Part shown: piece by piece, positions 30,350 to 38,281 of the stretch
How positions within the stretch are numbered: position 1 is the stretch's first letter
Layout of the letters: each line of letters starts with the position of its first letter
Assembly: GCF_025548555.1 (NCBI RefSeq)
Contig: NZ_JAJLPA010000030.1
Coordinates: 1-39,171, forward strand
DNA: 39,171 nt
Reading direction: 5' to 3'
DNA from: Sphingomonas sp. A2-49
Lineage (GTDB): Bacteria; Pseudomonadota; Alphaproteobacteria; Sphingomonadales; Sphingomonadaceae
Translations under genes and position numbers: made by a program
The notes under the pieces: generated by a model
Told to the model about the DNA's origin: nothing
Database searches by the model: none
What the model saw: the letters and a program-made list of their open reading frames with translations, nothing else

Positions 30350-33300
30350 TCAATAATCCTTCGATACCCTGACGTTGGCGCTCTGGCGGCCCAGCGTCGA
30401 GATGCTCGACAGCAGCGACAGCCAGCGGGTCACCTGAAACTCGACCTGCGTCGCCGAATATCCCTGACCGTCGGTCACGATCTCCGCATACAGCCGGCGC
30501 GTCACGTATTTGCCCGCGGCGATCGACGTCCCCTGCCCGGTCTGTGGATCCGCGGGCAGGATACGCAGCCGGTCGAGCCCCGCCGCACGCCGTACCGCAT
30601 TGATCGGGTTGAGCCCGTTGCCGCCATCCTGCAACGCCGCCACCGCCGCCGCCAGCTGCAACGCTTCGGGCGCCGACAGCCGCGTGATCGACGTGCCGAA
30701 CAGCAGCCGCGACAGCAGCTCGTCCTCGGGCAGCGCGGGTATGCTCGAAAAACCGATTTCCGGTTTCAGCGCGGTGCCGGTCACTCGGATCGACGCGCTG
30801 AGTCCGGTCGAATCGGCATTCGCCTCGATATCCAGCGCCGGGTTGGCCGGCACCTCGCCCGCGAAACGGATGACGCCGCGCCGCAGCTCGAATTTGCGGC
30901 CCGCGAATTCATAGTCGCCGCGGACGAGATTCGCCTGTCCGGTGATCGCGGGATTGGCGGGCTGTCCGGCGATCGCGAGGTCGGCCGACCATTCGCTCGA
31001 CAGGCCGAGGCCGCTGACGATGACCTTGTCCGCCGCCTTCGCGTTGATCGCGAGCGTCCAGGGCGCGACCGGCGCGTCATCCTCCTCGCCGCCGTCGGGC
31101 AGGTTGATCTCGCGGACGTTCAGTCGCGGGACCGCGGTGGCGGCGCTCGCCTGCCCCAGCCGGTAGCGGCTGCGGTTGAGCATCACGTCGCCCGCGATGC
31201 GCCCGCCGGCGCCGTCCGAGGTAAAGGTCAGCGGCCCGGTGACGGTCGCGCCGATATCGTCGCGGTTTATCATCACTGCGCGGTCGGCGGCGAGGCGGAT
31301 GTCGATGCCGATGCCGTGCGCCGCGGCGAAGTCGAACCCGCCGCTGCCGGTGACGCGTCCGCCCTTGCCGGCATCGGCCGCGAAGCGATCGATCTGGAGC
31401 CGCGATCCCCCGAACCGACCGGTCGCCTGCACGTTGGTCAGCACCGTGCCGGTATTGGCGCTTTCGATCCGGGCACCGTCGGCGCGCAGGACGCCGCGGA
31501 TCACCGGCGCGCCGATCCGGCCGCTGACGTCGGCCCCGATCGCGACCGGGCCGGACAGGTCGAACAGTTCGACCCCGGTCAGCCGCCACAAGGTGTCCGC
31601 CGGCCCCTGGTAGCGCAGCTGCGCGAACAGCGGCGCCGCCGCGATGCGCGCCGAAAGGTCGCCGGTGCCGAGCGGTCGCAACAGCGCCTGCGCCCGTCCG
31701 ATCGTCCGCCCGCCCGACGCCATCACCGCGCGCAGGCCGAGCCGGTCGCCCGACAGCGCCGCCGCCAGCCCCAGGTCGATCGGCCGCGACGAAAGCACGA
31801 GGCCCGCACGGCTCAACCCGCGCACGGTCAGGTCGGCCTTGCCGGTCGGCGCCTGGCCGGCTGCGGTCGCATAGGCGACGCTGCCCGATGCGGTCCCGCT
31901 CAGGCCCAGCCGCGGAAAACCGATGTCGAGGATCGCGAGCGGCATCCGCACGAGCGTGGCGTCGATGGCCAGCGCACCGCCGCCGAACCGGCCGGCGACG
32001 CCCGCCTCGCCGCCGGCGAAACTGAGTTCGGTACGCGCGAGCCGCCAGCCGTCGCCGTCGCGCGTGATCTCCGCCGGGGTCAGCAACCGAAGCGGCCGAC
32101 GGTCGAGCGTTCCCTGGGCGGCGACGCGATACCGGTCGGGCGCGACCTGCGTCACCGTCTGGATGTCGAAGGCACGGCCGCGCGACCCGGCGATCGATGC
32201 GCGCACCTCGCCGACCCCGGCGCGCAGCCGCGCGTTGCCCGCGAATCGCGCGAGGCTGAGCCGCCCCTGGCGCAGGCCGACGCCGGTGGCGGTCGCATCG
32301 ATCGTGGTGCCGGCGGGATCGAGCAGGATCGACGCATCGAGCTTGCCGCGCCGCAGCGTCGCCGCCCCCAGCCGCGCGTCGGCGGCGGCAAGCGTCACGT
32401 CGACCTGCTGCACCGGTCCGACCGGATTCAGCGATACCGCGCCGGTCACGCCGCCGCCGGCGACGTCGAGCCGCCCGCGGAAGCCGCCCGGGACGATCGC
32501 GAGCCGCCCGGCGGCGGTGGTGCCGCCCACCGTCAGCCGGTCGACCGCGATGATGTCGTCGACGCCCGGCGGCAGCAGCAGGATGGACCCCGTCCCCGCG
32601 AACGCGCCCAGGCGCGATCCCCCGTCGGCACGGAACACGAAGCCCTGCGGCGTCGGGTCGAGGTGGACGCGCACCTGCGACAGCCCCAGCGCGTCGTTCG
32701 GGCGGGCGAACAGCAGGTCGAGCGTCGGCCGGTCGATCCGGCCGTCCAGCGTCATCGTCAGCGGGCCGTAGCGGGTGTGGCGCCCCGCCGCCTGGATATG
32801 GAACGTCTCGTCGCGCCGGCGATAGCCTGTCCCACGCAGCGTCAGCAGCGGCGAGGTCAGCACCATGTCGGTGAAGCGCAACATGCCGTCGGGCGTGCGC
32901 TCCAGCCCGGTGACGATCCGGGGCAGCCCGCCGGTCAGCCCGCGCAGGAACGCGTTGTCGAGCCGCACCACCTGCGCCGTGCCGCGCCCGACGATCCGCG
33001 TGCCGCGCCCGCCCGCCCCCGGCACGACGCGCAGGTCGCTGCGCAGATCGACGACGCCGAGCCCCTTGATATACAACCGGTCGAGTGCGCCGTTCAGACC
33101 GACCTCGTACCGGCCGGTGGCGAAATCGATCGCCAGCATGATCCGCCCGGCGAGCTTGTCCGACCGCAGCCGCAGCGCATCGCCGGTCAGCAGCGAGCCC
33201 TTGAGCGTCAGCGGCCCGGCGAGGCTGAGGTTGCGCAGGATACCGCCCGCGACGGTGCCGACGCCGGTGACCGTGGCGGCGGCGAAGCGCACCGGCATCG

Positions 33301-34468
33301 TCGTGACGCGCTGGCCGAACCGTCCGCTGCCCGCGAGCCGCACAGCGGTCATCCCCGTCCGGTCGATGCCGATCCGGTCGGCACGCAGCCGATAGTCGAA
33401 GCGCGCCGTCGCGAAACCGCCGTCGAGCACCGCGCGCATCTCGATGCCGTTGCCGCCCAGCGCCGGGAGCACCGCGGCGGGGCGCAGCAGCCGCGTCCGG
33501 ATCGCGACGTTGCGGAAGGCGCCGGCGCCGAGATCGACGACACCGGTCGCAGCGATCGCCGCGGCGGGGCTGCGCAGGCCGATGCCGCCGTCCAGCCGGC
33601 GATCTGCGAAGGTCGCATGGCCGTCGACGCGGACCTGCGGGCCGGCGAGACGGCCGACCAGCGGGCCGAACAGCCCGCCGGGCGCAAGCTTGCCGGCGAT
33701 GGCGTAGCGGCCCGCATCCGCGGTCAGCGCGAGGTCGACCGCGCGCGTCGTGCCGGCACGCCCGGTCGCGCGACCGCGCCAGCGTGTCCAGCCGCCGTCG
33801 CCGCCGATGTCGAGCGTCAGCGCGCGCGTCATCCCGATGCTGCGCGCCAGCACGCCGCCGGCCGCGCCGGCCGCGCGCACGTCGACGTCGAACCGGTCGC
33901 GATCGGGTTCGGCATCGATGCGTAGCGCGAGCCGGTCCGACCCGGCGACCCGCGCGTCGACCTCGACCAGCGCCCGCCCGCGGCGGATATCGGCGCGCCC
34001 GACGACGCGGCCCACGCGTCCGGTGCCGAGCACGCGCGGCCGCAGCACCAGCCGGTCGATCGCCAGCCGGCCGATGCGGATGTCGAAATCGGGCAGGATC
34101 GGGCCCCGCCGCGGCGAGGCGCGGGTGCGCGGCGCGTGGAACAGCGTCGCCTGCGGAATCGCCAGCCGCTCGATCGCCAGCCGGTTGCGCAGCCACAGCC
34201 ATGGCGCCCAGTCGAGCGTCACCGTCGGCGCCTGTGCCAGCAATCCGTCGAGGTCGTGGACGCGCACGTCGCGCAATGTCACGCGACCGTAGAGCGATCC
34301 GTCGATCCGACCGACGCTGAAGCGCAGGCCGTTGGCGGTGCGGATCGTGGCGATGCGTTCGGCGACCCAGCGATGGCCGATATCCGTGTCGACGATCGCC
34401 AGCGCGAGGCCGAGCGCCGCGAGCAGGGCGACGATCGCGACCGCGACGCGGCGCGCCCAGCGGCTCAA
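30350..34468 (-). CDS. tamB: Translocation and assembly module inner-membrane protein TamB
   Basis: A protein of about 1372 residues with an N-terminal signal anchor (about 9-30) and a very long beta-rich, Gly/Asp/Arg-rich periplasmic region of AsmA/TamB type. The C-terminal DUF490/TamB domain contains NPAITGQANLVRGDYEFAGRKFELRRGVIRF and SRLLFGTSITRLSAPEALQLAAAV, the most conserved part, and ends in a beta-strand (VRVSKDY). TamB forms a lipid-conducting or assembly groove spanning the periplasm with TamA in the outer membrane. No ATG or GTG lies in a suitable place; TTG at 34468, overlapping the tamA stop by four bases (TTGA), best preserves the anchor. The open frame extends further but only as a shadow of tamA. 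Confidence 0.9.
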   Translation of the reverse strand: MSRWARRVAVAIVALLAALGLALAIVDTDIGHRWVAERIATIRTANGLRFSVGRIDGSLYGRVTLRDVRVHDLDGLLAQAPTVTLDWAPWLWLRNRLAIERLAIPQATLFHAPRTRASPRRGPILPDFDIRIGRLAIDRLVLRPRVLGTGRVGRVVGRADIRRGRALVEVDARVAGSDRLALRIDAEPDRDRFDVDVRAAGAAGGVLARSIGMTRALTLDIGGDGGWTRWRGRATGRAGTTRAVDLALTADAGRYAIAGKLAPGGLFGPLVGRLAGPQVRVDGHATFADRRLDGGIGLRSPAAAIAATGVVDLGAGAFRNVAIRTRLLRPAAVLPALGGNGIEMRAVLDGGFATARFDYRLRADRIGIDRTGMTAVRLAGSGRFGQRVTTMPVRFAAATVTGVGTVAGGILRNLSLAGPLTLKGSLLTGDALRLRSDKLAGRIMLAIDFATGRYEVGLNGALDRLYIKGLGVVDLRSDLRVVPGAGGRGTRIVGRGTAQVVRLDNAFLRGLTGGLPRIVTGLERTPDGMLRFTDMVLTSPLLTLRGTGYRRRDETFHIQAAGRHTRYGPLTMTLDGRIDRPTLDLLFARPNDALGLSQVRVHLDPTPQGFVFRADGGSRLGAFAGTGSILLLPPGVDDIIAVDRLTVGGTTAAGRLAIVPGGFRGRLDVAGGGVTGAVSLNPVGPVQQVDVTLAAADARLGAATLRRGKLDASILLDPAGTTIDATATGVGLRQGRLSLARFAGNARLRAGVGEVRASIAGSRGRAFDIQTVTQVAPDRYRVAAQGTLDRRPLRLLTPAEITRDGDGWRLARTELSFAGGEAGVAGRFGGGALAIDATLVRMPLAILDIGFPRLGLSGTASGSVAYATAAGQAPTGKADLTVRGLSRAGLVLSSRPIDLGLAAALSGDRLGLRAVMASGGRTIGRAQALLRPLGTGDLSARIAAAPLFAQLRYQGPADTLWRLTGVELFDLSGPVAIGADVSGRIGAPVIRGVLRADGARIESANTGTVLTNVQATGRFGGSRLQIDRFAADAGKGGRVTGSGGFDFAAAHGIGIDIRLAADRAVMINRDDIGATVTGPLTFTSDGAGGRIAGDVMLNRSRYRLGQASAATAVPRLNVREINLPDGGEEDDAPVAPWTLAINAKAADKVIVSGLGLSSEWSADLAIAGQPANPAITGQANLVRGDYEFAGRKFELRRGVIRFAGEVPANPALDIEANADSTGLSASIRVTGTALKPEIGFSSIPALPEDELLSRLLFGTSITRLSAPEALQLAAAVAALQDGGNGLNPINAVRRAAGLDRLRILPADPQTGQGTSIAAGKYVTRRLYAEIVTDGQGYSATQVEFQVTRWLSLLSSISTLGRQSANVRVSKDY

Positions 34469-36396
34469 AACGCCTGCCCCAGCGAGACGTAGACGGCGAG
34501 CCGGCTGTCCCCCGGCTGCGGGTTGAGCGGGGTGCCGACATCGAGGCGGATCGGCCCGAAGTTGGAGTAATAGCGCACGCCGACCCCCGCCCCGTATTGA
34601 AAGTCGCTCAATCGCGGCAGCGCACTGGTATAGATCGTGCCGCCGTCGAGGAAGGGCACGATGCCGAAGCTGCCGAACGTCCTCACCCGCGCCTCGATCG
34701 AGAATTCGGCGAGGCTGCGGCCGCCGATCGGGTCGTTGTTGACGTCGCGCGGGCCGATCGCCTGATAGCCATAGCCGCGCACCGACGCGCCGCCGCCCGC
34801 GTAGAAGCGGCGCGACGGCGCGATGCTGTCGCGCGAGGCGCCGAGGATCGACCCCAGCCGGATCCGCTCGGCGAGCACCACGCCGGTCTTCACCGGCTGG
34901 TAGGCGCTGCCGTCGAGCTGCACCCGGGCATAGCCGAAGGCGGCGCCCTGCAACGAGAATTCGGGGCTCACCCGCCCGCCCAGCCGGAAGCCCCGCGTCG
35001 GATTGAGCAGGTCGTCCGACCCGTCGTAATTGAGGCTGGTCGGCGCCGCCGCGATGTAGAAGGTGCGACGGCGGGGCGCGCCGGTGGCGGCGATCACGTC
35101 GCGCTCGTCGGAACTCAGCAATTCGCCGCCCAGCGACCAGGTCCACGCCTTCTGGAAGAAGATCGTCGTCTGCCGCTCGAGGTTGGCGGAGAGCGTGAAC
35201 GTCTTCGCCTCATAGGCGTCGCGCTGGACGTGGCTGGCGGCGATCTGCGCGGTCAGCACCCGGTCGCGGCCTTCGAAATTGTTGCGGCGGAAGACGATGC
35301 TGCCCAATTGCTCGCGGGTGCCGAGCACGCTGCGCAGCGTCAGCCCGCCTTCGGGCGGGAACAGGTTGCGGTGCGTCCAGCTGATCTCGGCGCGCGCGCC
35401 CTCGCCCGTGCCATAGCCCAGCTCGCCAGCGATCGTGCGCGGCGGCGCGGGCGACAGGCGCACACCGATGTCGACCGTGCCGGGAACGCTCCCCTCGACC
35501 GGCTTGACCTCGACCGCGGAGACGAGCCCGGTCTGGATCAGGGCGCGGCGCAGGTCGTCGAGGCTGGCGGCGTCATAGGGCCGGCCGGGCTTGAAGCGTG
35601 CGATCTCCTGGACGTGCGCGGCGCCGAACACCCGGTTCCCCGGCAGCGCGACGACCGACCCGAACCGGCGTGCCGCGCCCGGCGCGACGGGCAGGTCGAG
35701 CGTCGCCGTCCTGGTCGCGTGATCGACGACGATCTGGGATTCGCCGACGTCGGCGAAGGGGAAGCCCTCCTGCCCGATCCGGCTCTTCAGCCGTGCCTCG
35801 CCGGCGACGACGGCGTCGGCGTTGACCGCGTCCTGCGGCTTCACCCCGAAGGCGTCGCGCAGGTCCTGCGCCTTGTCGTCCACCGCCGCGACGCCGCCCA
35901 GCGTCACGCCGGCGAACCGGTAGAGCGTGCCCGGATCGGCCTGCAACACGACGAGTGGCCTGGCCCCCGGCTCGACCCGCGTCGTGACGCGCGCGTCGTA
36001 ATAGCCCTCGCCGCGGAGCAGCGTCTGGAGCAGGTCGGCGTCCTCGCGCGCGCGACGGTCGAGCTGTGCCGCATTCGCGGCGCTGCCGTCGTTGGCGTTG
36101 AGCGTCGACAAGTCATCGAAGCGGCGGCGCAGCAGCGGGGTGGCGGCGGCATCGATCCCGTCGACACGCCATGCATAGCGCGTCTCGGCCGCGCCGTCGG
36201 TCGCCTGGCTGGCGGTGGCCGCGCTTGCGTCCGCGCCCAGATCGGGCCAGGCGACGCCGATGTCGGGCAGCGGCGCGAGCGGCGCGTCGGGGTCGAGCGG
36301 CACCGTCGCCGCGGGCGTCGTCTGCGCAGCGGCCTGTCCGGACAGAAGAAGCACGGCAGTCGCGCCTAGCCCGAACCACCCCACACGCGACACCAT
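34465..36396 (-). CDS. tamA: Translocation and assembly module outer-membrane protein TamA
   Basis: A protein of 643 residues of the Omp85 superfamily. A signal peptide (MVSRVGWFGLGATAVLLLSGQAAA) is followed by a Pro/Asp-rich linker, then about three POTRA repeats (about 80-320, for example LLRGEGYYDARVTTRVEPG and DLRRALIQTGLVSAVEVKP). The C-terminal 16-strand barrel has the lid motif GGGASVRGYGYQAIGPRD, which corresponds to the VRGF/Y loop of BamA and TamA, and the last strand ends in Phe (VYVSLGQAF), the beta-signal. With TamB, it assembles a subset of outer-membrane proteins and supports lipid transport. It is immediately upstream of tamB with a four-base overlap. Confidence 0.93.
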   Translation of the reverse strand: MVSRVGWFGLGATAVLLLSGQAAAQTTPAATVPLDPDAPLAPLPDIGVAWPDLGADASAATASQATDGAAETRYAWRVDGIDAAATPLLRRRFDDLSTLNANDGSAANAAQLDRRAREDADLLQTLLRGEGYYDARVTTRVEPGARPLVVLQADPGTLYRFAGVTLGGVAAVDDKAQDLRDAFGVKPQDAVNADAVVAGEARLKSRIGQEGFPFADVGESQIVVDHATRTATLDLPVAPGAARRFGSVVALPGNRVFGAAHVQEIARFKPGRPYDAASLDDLRRALIQTGLVSAVEVKPVEGSVPGTVDIGVRLSPAPPRTIAGELGYGTGEGARAEISWTHRNLFPPEGGLTLRSVLGTREQLGSIVFRRNNFEGRDRVLTAQIAASHVQRDAYEAKTFTLSANLERQTTIFFQKAWTWSLGGELLSSDERDVIAATGAPRRRTFYIAAAPTSLNYDGSDDLLNPTRGFRLGGRVSPEFSLQGAAFGYARVQLDGSAYQPVKTGVVLAERIRLGSILGASRDSIAPSRRFYAGGGASVRGYGYQAIGPRDVNNDPIGGRSLAEFSIEARVRTFGSFGIVPFLDGGTIYTSALPRLSDFQYGAGVGVRYYSNFGPIRLDVGTPLNPQPGDSRLAVYVSLGQAF

Positions 36397-36495
36397 GGCG
36401 GCGTCCTAGCGCGGGCGGCCCCGCCGCGACAGTCCCCCATCGGACCGTTCGCCCGATCTATCGCGCGGACGGCGGCATCGTTGCGCCGCAACCGG

Positions 36496-36705
36496 TCAGT
36501 GCACGGTGCCGATCGCCGCGTCCGACGCCATCACCGCGATCAGCCGCTCGGTCTGGCGCCAGCGACAGAAGCGCGCGACGTTGCCGATGTCGCGCATGCG
36601 TCCCGCACGGCTCGCCGCCTCGACCGATGCATCGTCCCCGAAGGCCGCGATCAGGTCCGCCGCCTCGACCACCTGGTCGGCGTCGGCGAGATACAAGGCG
36701 GCCAT
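36496..36705 (-). CDS. Small conserved-looking protein
   Basis: A protein of 69 residues: an Ala-rich helix (MAALYLADADQVVEAADLIA) followed by GRMRDIGNVARFCRWRQTE and a C-terminal TVH. It resembles a small protein family I recall from sphingomonads (WRQ-containing, ending GTVH) with no known function. CAGGAG lies six bases before the ATG at 36705. It reads towards tamA, 99 bases away, but a shared transcript is uncertain. Confidence 0.65.
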   Translation of the reverse strand: MAALYLADADQVVEAADLIAAFGDDASVEAASRAGRMRDIGNVARFCRWRQTERLIAVMASDAAIGTVH

Positions 36706-36825
36706 GCGATACTCCTGAAGCGATACGATCGGCCGTGAACTCTACAATCGCCGTGCCAGACCGGTGCCGGCGGGGCGGCGGGCGGATGGCGATGGTAAAC
36801 GGCCTGCGCGGCGGCTGTGCCAGCT

Positions 36826-36882
36826 GTGCCGGATAGGGACGATCGCGTACCGGATCGGGACACTGGCGTCCCGGATCGGGAC
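36826..36882 (+). repeat. Three direct repeats with 21-bp period
   Basis: GTGCCGGATAGGGAC (36826-36840), GTACCGGATCGGGAC (36847-36861) and GTCCCGGATCGGGAC (36868-36882) are separated by six-base spacers of different sequence. The 21-bp period equals two DNA turns, so the three units face the same side of the helix. They lie just upstream of the small membrane protein gene. If instead they are translated (frame from GTG 36817), they encode the heptapeptide repeat VPDRDxx. Confidence 0.7.
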
Positions 36883-36897
36883 GTGGCAGGGCGCGGC

Positions 36898-37068
36898 ATG
36901 GCCGATACTCCTCCTTCCGCCGCGGGCGGCATCCTGATCGCGATCTGTTCGATCGGCGGCACCGTGATCGGCCTGACGCAGGGTCAGGTGACGGTCGGCT
37001 TCCTCGCCGGCCTCGTCATCGGCAGCCTGGGAGCGGTCGCCGTCTGGCTGCGCGACCGGCGGCGCTGA
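36898..37068 (+). CDS. Small two-helix membrane protein
   Basis: A protein of 56 residues. Two hydrophobic helices (GGILIAICSIGGTVIGL, about 10-26, and VGFLAGLVIGSLGAVAVWL, about 33-51) are joined by a short TQGQV turn, and the C-terminus is RDRRR, so both ends probably lie in the cytosol. This hairpin layout resembles phage holin-like or small stress membrane proteins, but no family is recognised. GGCAGGG precedes the ATG at 36898. The frame extends upstream into the repeats, where a GTG at 36817 is possible but has no ribosome binding site. Confidence 0.6.
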   Translation: MADTPPSAAGGILIAICSIGGTVIGLTQGQVTVGFLAGLVIGSLGAVAVWLRDRRR

Positions 37069-37080
37069 GCTTCGGGCGAA

Positions 37081-37698
37081 TCAGCGCGGCGCGCGCATCA
37101 GCCAGACGACGCGGCCGATCACCGCGACCGGCCCCACCGGCACCGGCGGCGCGGCGGGGTTGTCGCTGACCACCGACAGGCCGTCGCGACCGCGGGCCAC
37201 GCGCTTGACCATGACCGCATCGTCGATCCGCACCACGAACACGCCGCCGCGCGCATCGGGCGACCGTCGCGCCCGGTCGACGACGATCAGGTCGCCGTCG
37301 ATCAGGCCGGGCTCCATCGAATCGCCGCGGACGCGCACGATCGCCGCCTGCCCCTCGACCAGCCCCAGCCGGGCGGCGAGCGCGGGGTCGAGCGCCGCCG
37401 CGCCCAGCATCACCTCGCCATCGACGAACGCACCCGGCCCCGCCGATGCCGCCACATCGAGCCGCGGCAGCGTGAAGGCCGCCCGCCCCGCGTCGGCACC
37501 GAGCTCGATTTCGTCCACCCCGAAATAATCCGCGAGGCGTCGGCGATCGCCGGGGTCGAGCCGGCGCGGCGATCCGCGCGCGACGAATTGCTGGAGATAG
37601 GCGGCGTTGCGCCCGAGCATCGCCGACAGCGCCGACAGGCTGTCGCCCCGTGCGTTCGCCAGCGCCCGCAACCGGCTTCTCGGATCGATCGTCTCCAC
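37081..37698 (-). CDS. S24 family LexA/CI-like repressor
   Basis: A protein of 205 residues. The N-terminal part (about 7-62) is a helix-turn-helix-like DNA-binding domain (DSLSALSAMLGRNAAYLQQF). The C-terminal S24 peptidase domain has the Ala86-Gly87 cleavage site (AASAGPGA), the catalytic Ser127 in VRGDSMEPGLIDGD and Lys165 in AVMVKRVARG, so the autocleavage machinery is complete. This is the design of LexA- and phage CI-type repressors that self-cleave after RecA activation, or of S24 regulators of other stress signals. The start is GTG at 37698. No ribosome binding site is visible and the promoter predicts that the mRNA starts at this GTG. Confidence 0.88.
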   Translation of the reverse strand: METIDPRSRLRALANARGDSLSALSAMLGRNAAYLQQFVARGSPRRLDPGDRRRLADYFGVDEIELGADAGRAAFTLPRLDVAASAGPGAFVDGEVMLGAAALDPALAARLGLVEGQAAIVRVRGDSMEPGLIDGDLIVVDRARRSPDARGGVFVVRIDDAVMVKRVARGRDGLSVVSDNPAAPPVPVGPVAVIGRVVWLMRAPR

Positions 37699-37704
37699 GC
37701 CGTG

Positions 37705-37733
37705 ACAATAGTGTAGGAAATTTTCCTAGACAA
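37705..37733 (-). promoter_or_regulatory. Promoter and operator of the S24 repressor gene
   Basis: On the minus strand TTGTCT (37733-37728) is the -35 and TATTGT (37710-37705) the -10, with a 17-base spacer. The spacer is almost filled by the palindrome TAGGAAATTTTCCTA (37714-37728 on the plus strand; symmetric except the central base). Bound repressor would block RNA polymerase. The -10 ends six bases before the GTG start, so transcription should begin at or next to the start codon. Confidence 0.7.
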
Positions 37734-37787
37734 GTTGGATCGGACGGAACAGATCGGGAACGCAACCTGCCGAGTCGAGAGGGAATG

Positions 37788-37964
37788 ATGTGCCTGCTGC
37801 TAAAGGTCGACCGCTATCTTCGTACCACCCGCATGTCGCGCAGCCGGTTCGGCCGCCTGACCGTGAACGACCCGCGGCTGGTGACCGACATGATGCGCGG
37901 CCGGGTGATCGGCCCGGAGATGACGCTGCGGATCGAGCGGTTCATGGCGGATCGGCCGGCGTGA
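37788..37964 (+). CDS. Small HTH-like protein, divergent from the S24 gene
   Basis: A protein of 58 residues: MCLLLKVDRYLRTTRMSRSRFGRLTVNDPRLVTDMMRG and a C-terminal helix (GPEMTLRIERFMAD). The helix pattern (short helix, SRFGRLTVNDPRLV turn, second helix with RGR) recalls a reduced XRE-type helix-turn-helix, similar to small proteins I recall near S24 genes in sphingomonads. GAGAGGG lies five bases before the ATG at 37788; the in-frame ATG at 37785 is too close to it. Its stop overlaps the start of the next gene (TGATG), so they are coupled. It might act with the S24 repressor; this is inferred from position. Confidence 0.65.
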   Translation: MCLLLKVDRYLRTTRMSRSRFGRLTVNDPRLVTDMMRGRVIGPEMTLRIERFMADRPA

Positions 37965-38257
37965 TGCGGCGGCGCGATCCGTACGCGCCGCTGCTGCGGG
38001 CGCTGGCCGATGATGCCGCCCGCCACGGGCTGGCCCTCACGCTGTGCGACCTCACCGAGCGCAGCTGGGCGAGCGCGACCTTCGTTGGTTGCCGGCTGAC
38101 CATCGTCGTCCGTATCGACGGCGGCGATCCCGCCCGCTGGCTCGCGGACCTGCCCGAGGCGGAGTTCGCGCTGGCGGGGCGGCTGGTCGCCGATCTGGTC
38201 GTGCGCGCTGCCGACCGGGCGGCGGCGACGCTGGAGGTGCTGTTGCTGGAGGCGTGA
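37964..38257 (+). CDS. Hypothetical protein coupled to the small HTH-like gene
   Basis: A protein of 97 residues, Ala/Leu/Arg-rich, starting MRRRDPYAPLLRALADDAARH. It contains a possible strand-helix region (LTLCDLTERSWASATFVGCRL, split by Cys) and a C-terminal amphipathic helix (AFALAGRLVADLVVRAADRA-like). No family is recognised. The ATG overlaps the preceding stop (TGATG), and kynA starts 24 bases after its stop, so the three genes may form one transcript. Its expression would then be tied to a small regulator and a catabolic enzyme. Confidence 0.55.
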   Translation: MRRRDPYAPLLRALADDAARHGLALTLCDLTERSWASATFVGCRLTIVVRIDGGDPARWLADLPEAEFALAGRLVADLVVRAADRAAATLEVLLLEA

Positions 38258-38281
38258 TCGCGGTTGCGCTACGCCGGGCGC

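Noticed and set aside
31316..33925. Long plus-strand open frame opposite tamB
   Set aside because: It is a shadow caused by high third-position GC: the translation is Arg/Pro/Asp-rich without domains, while the minus strand encodes TamB with its conserved C-terminal domain.
34469..35146. Upstream extension of the tamB frame
   Set aside because: It overlaps tamA for 678 bases, is Arg-rich and would bury the TamB signal anchor.
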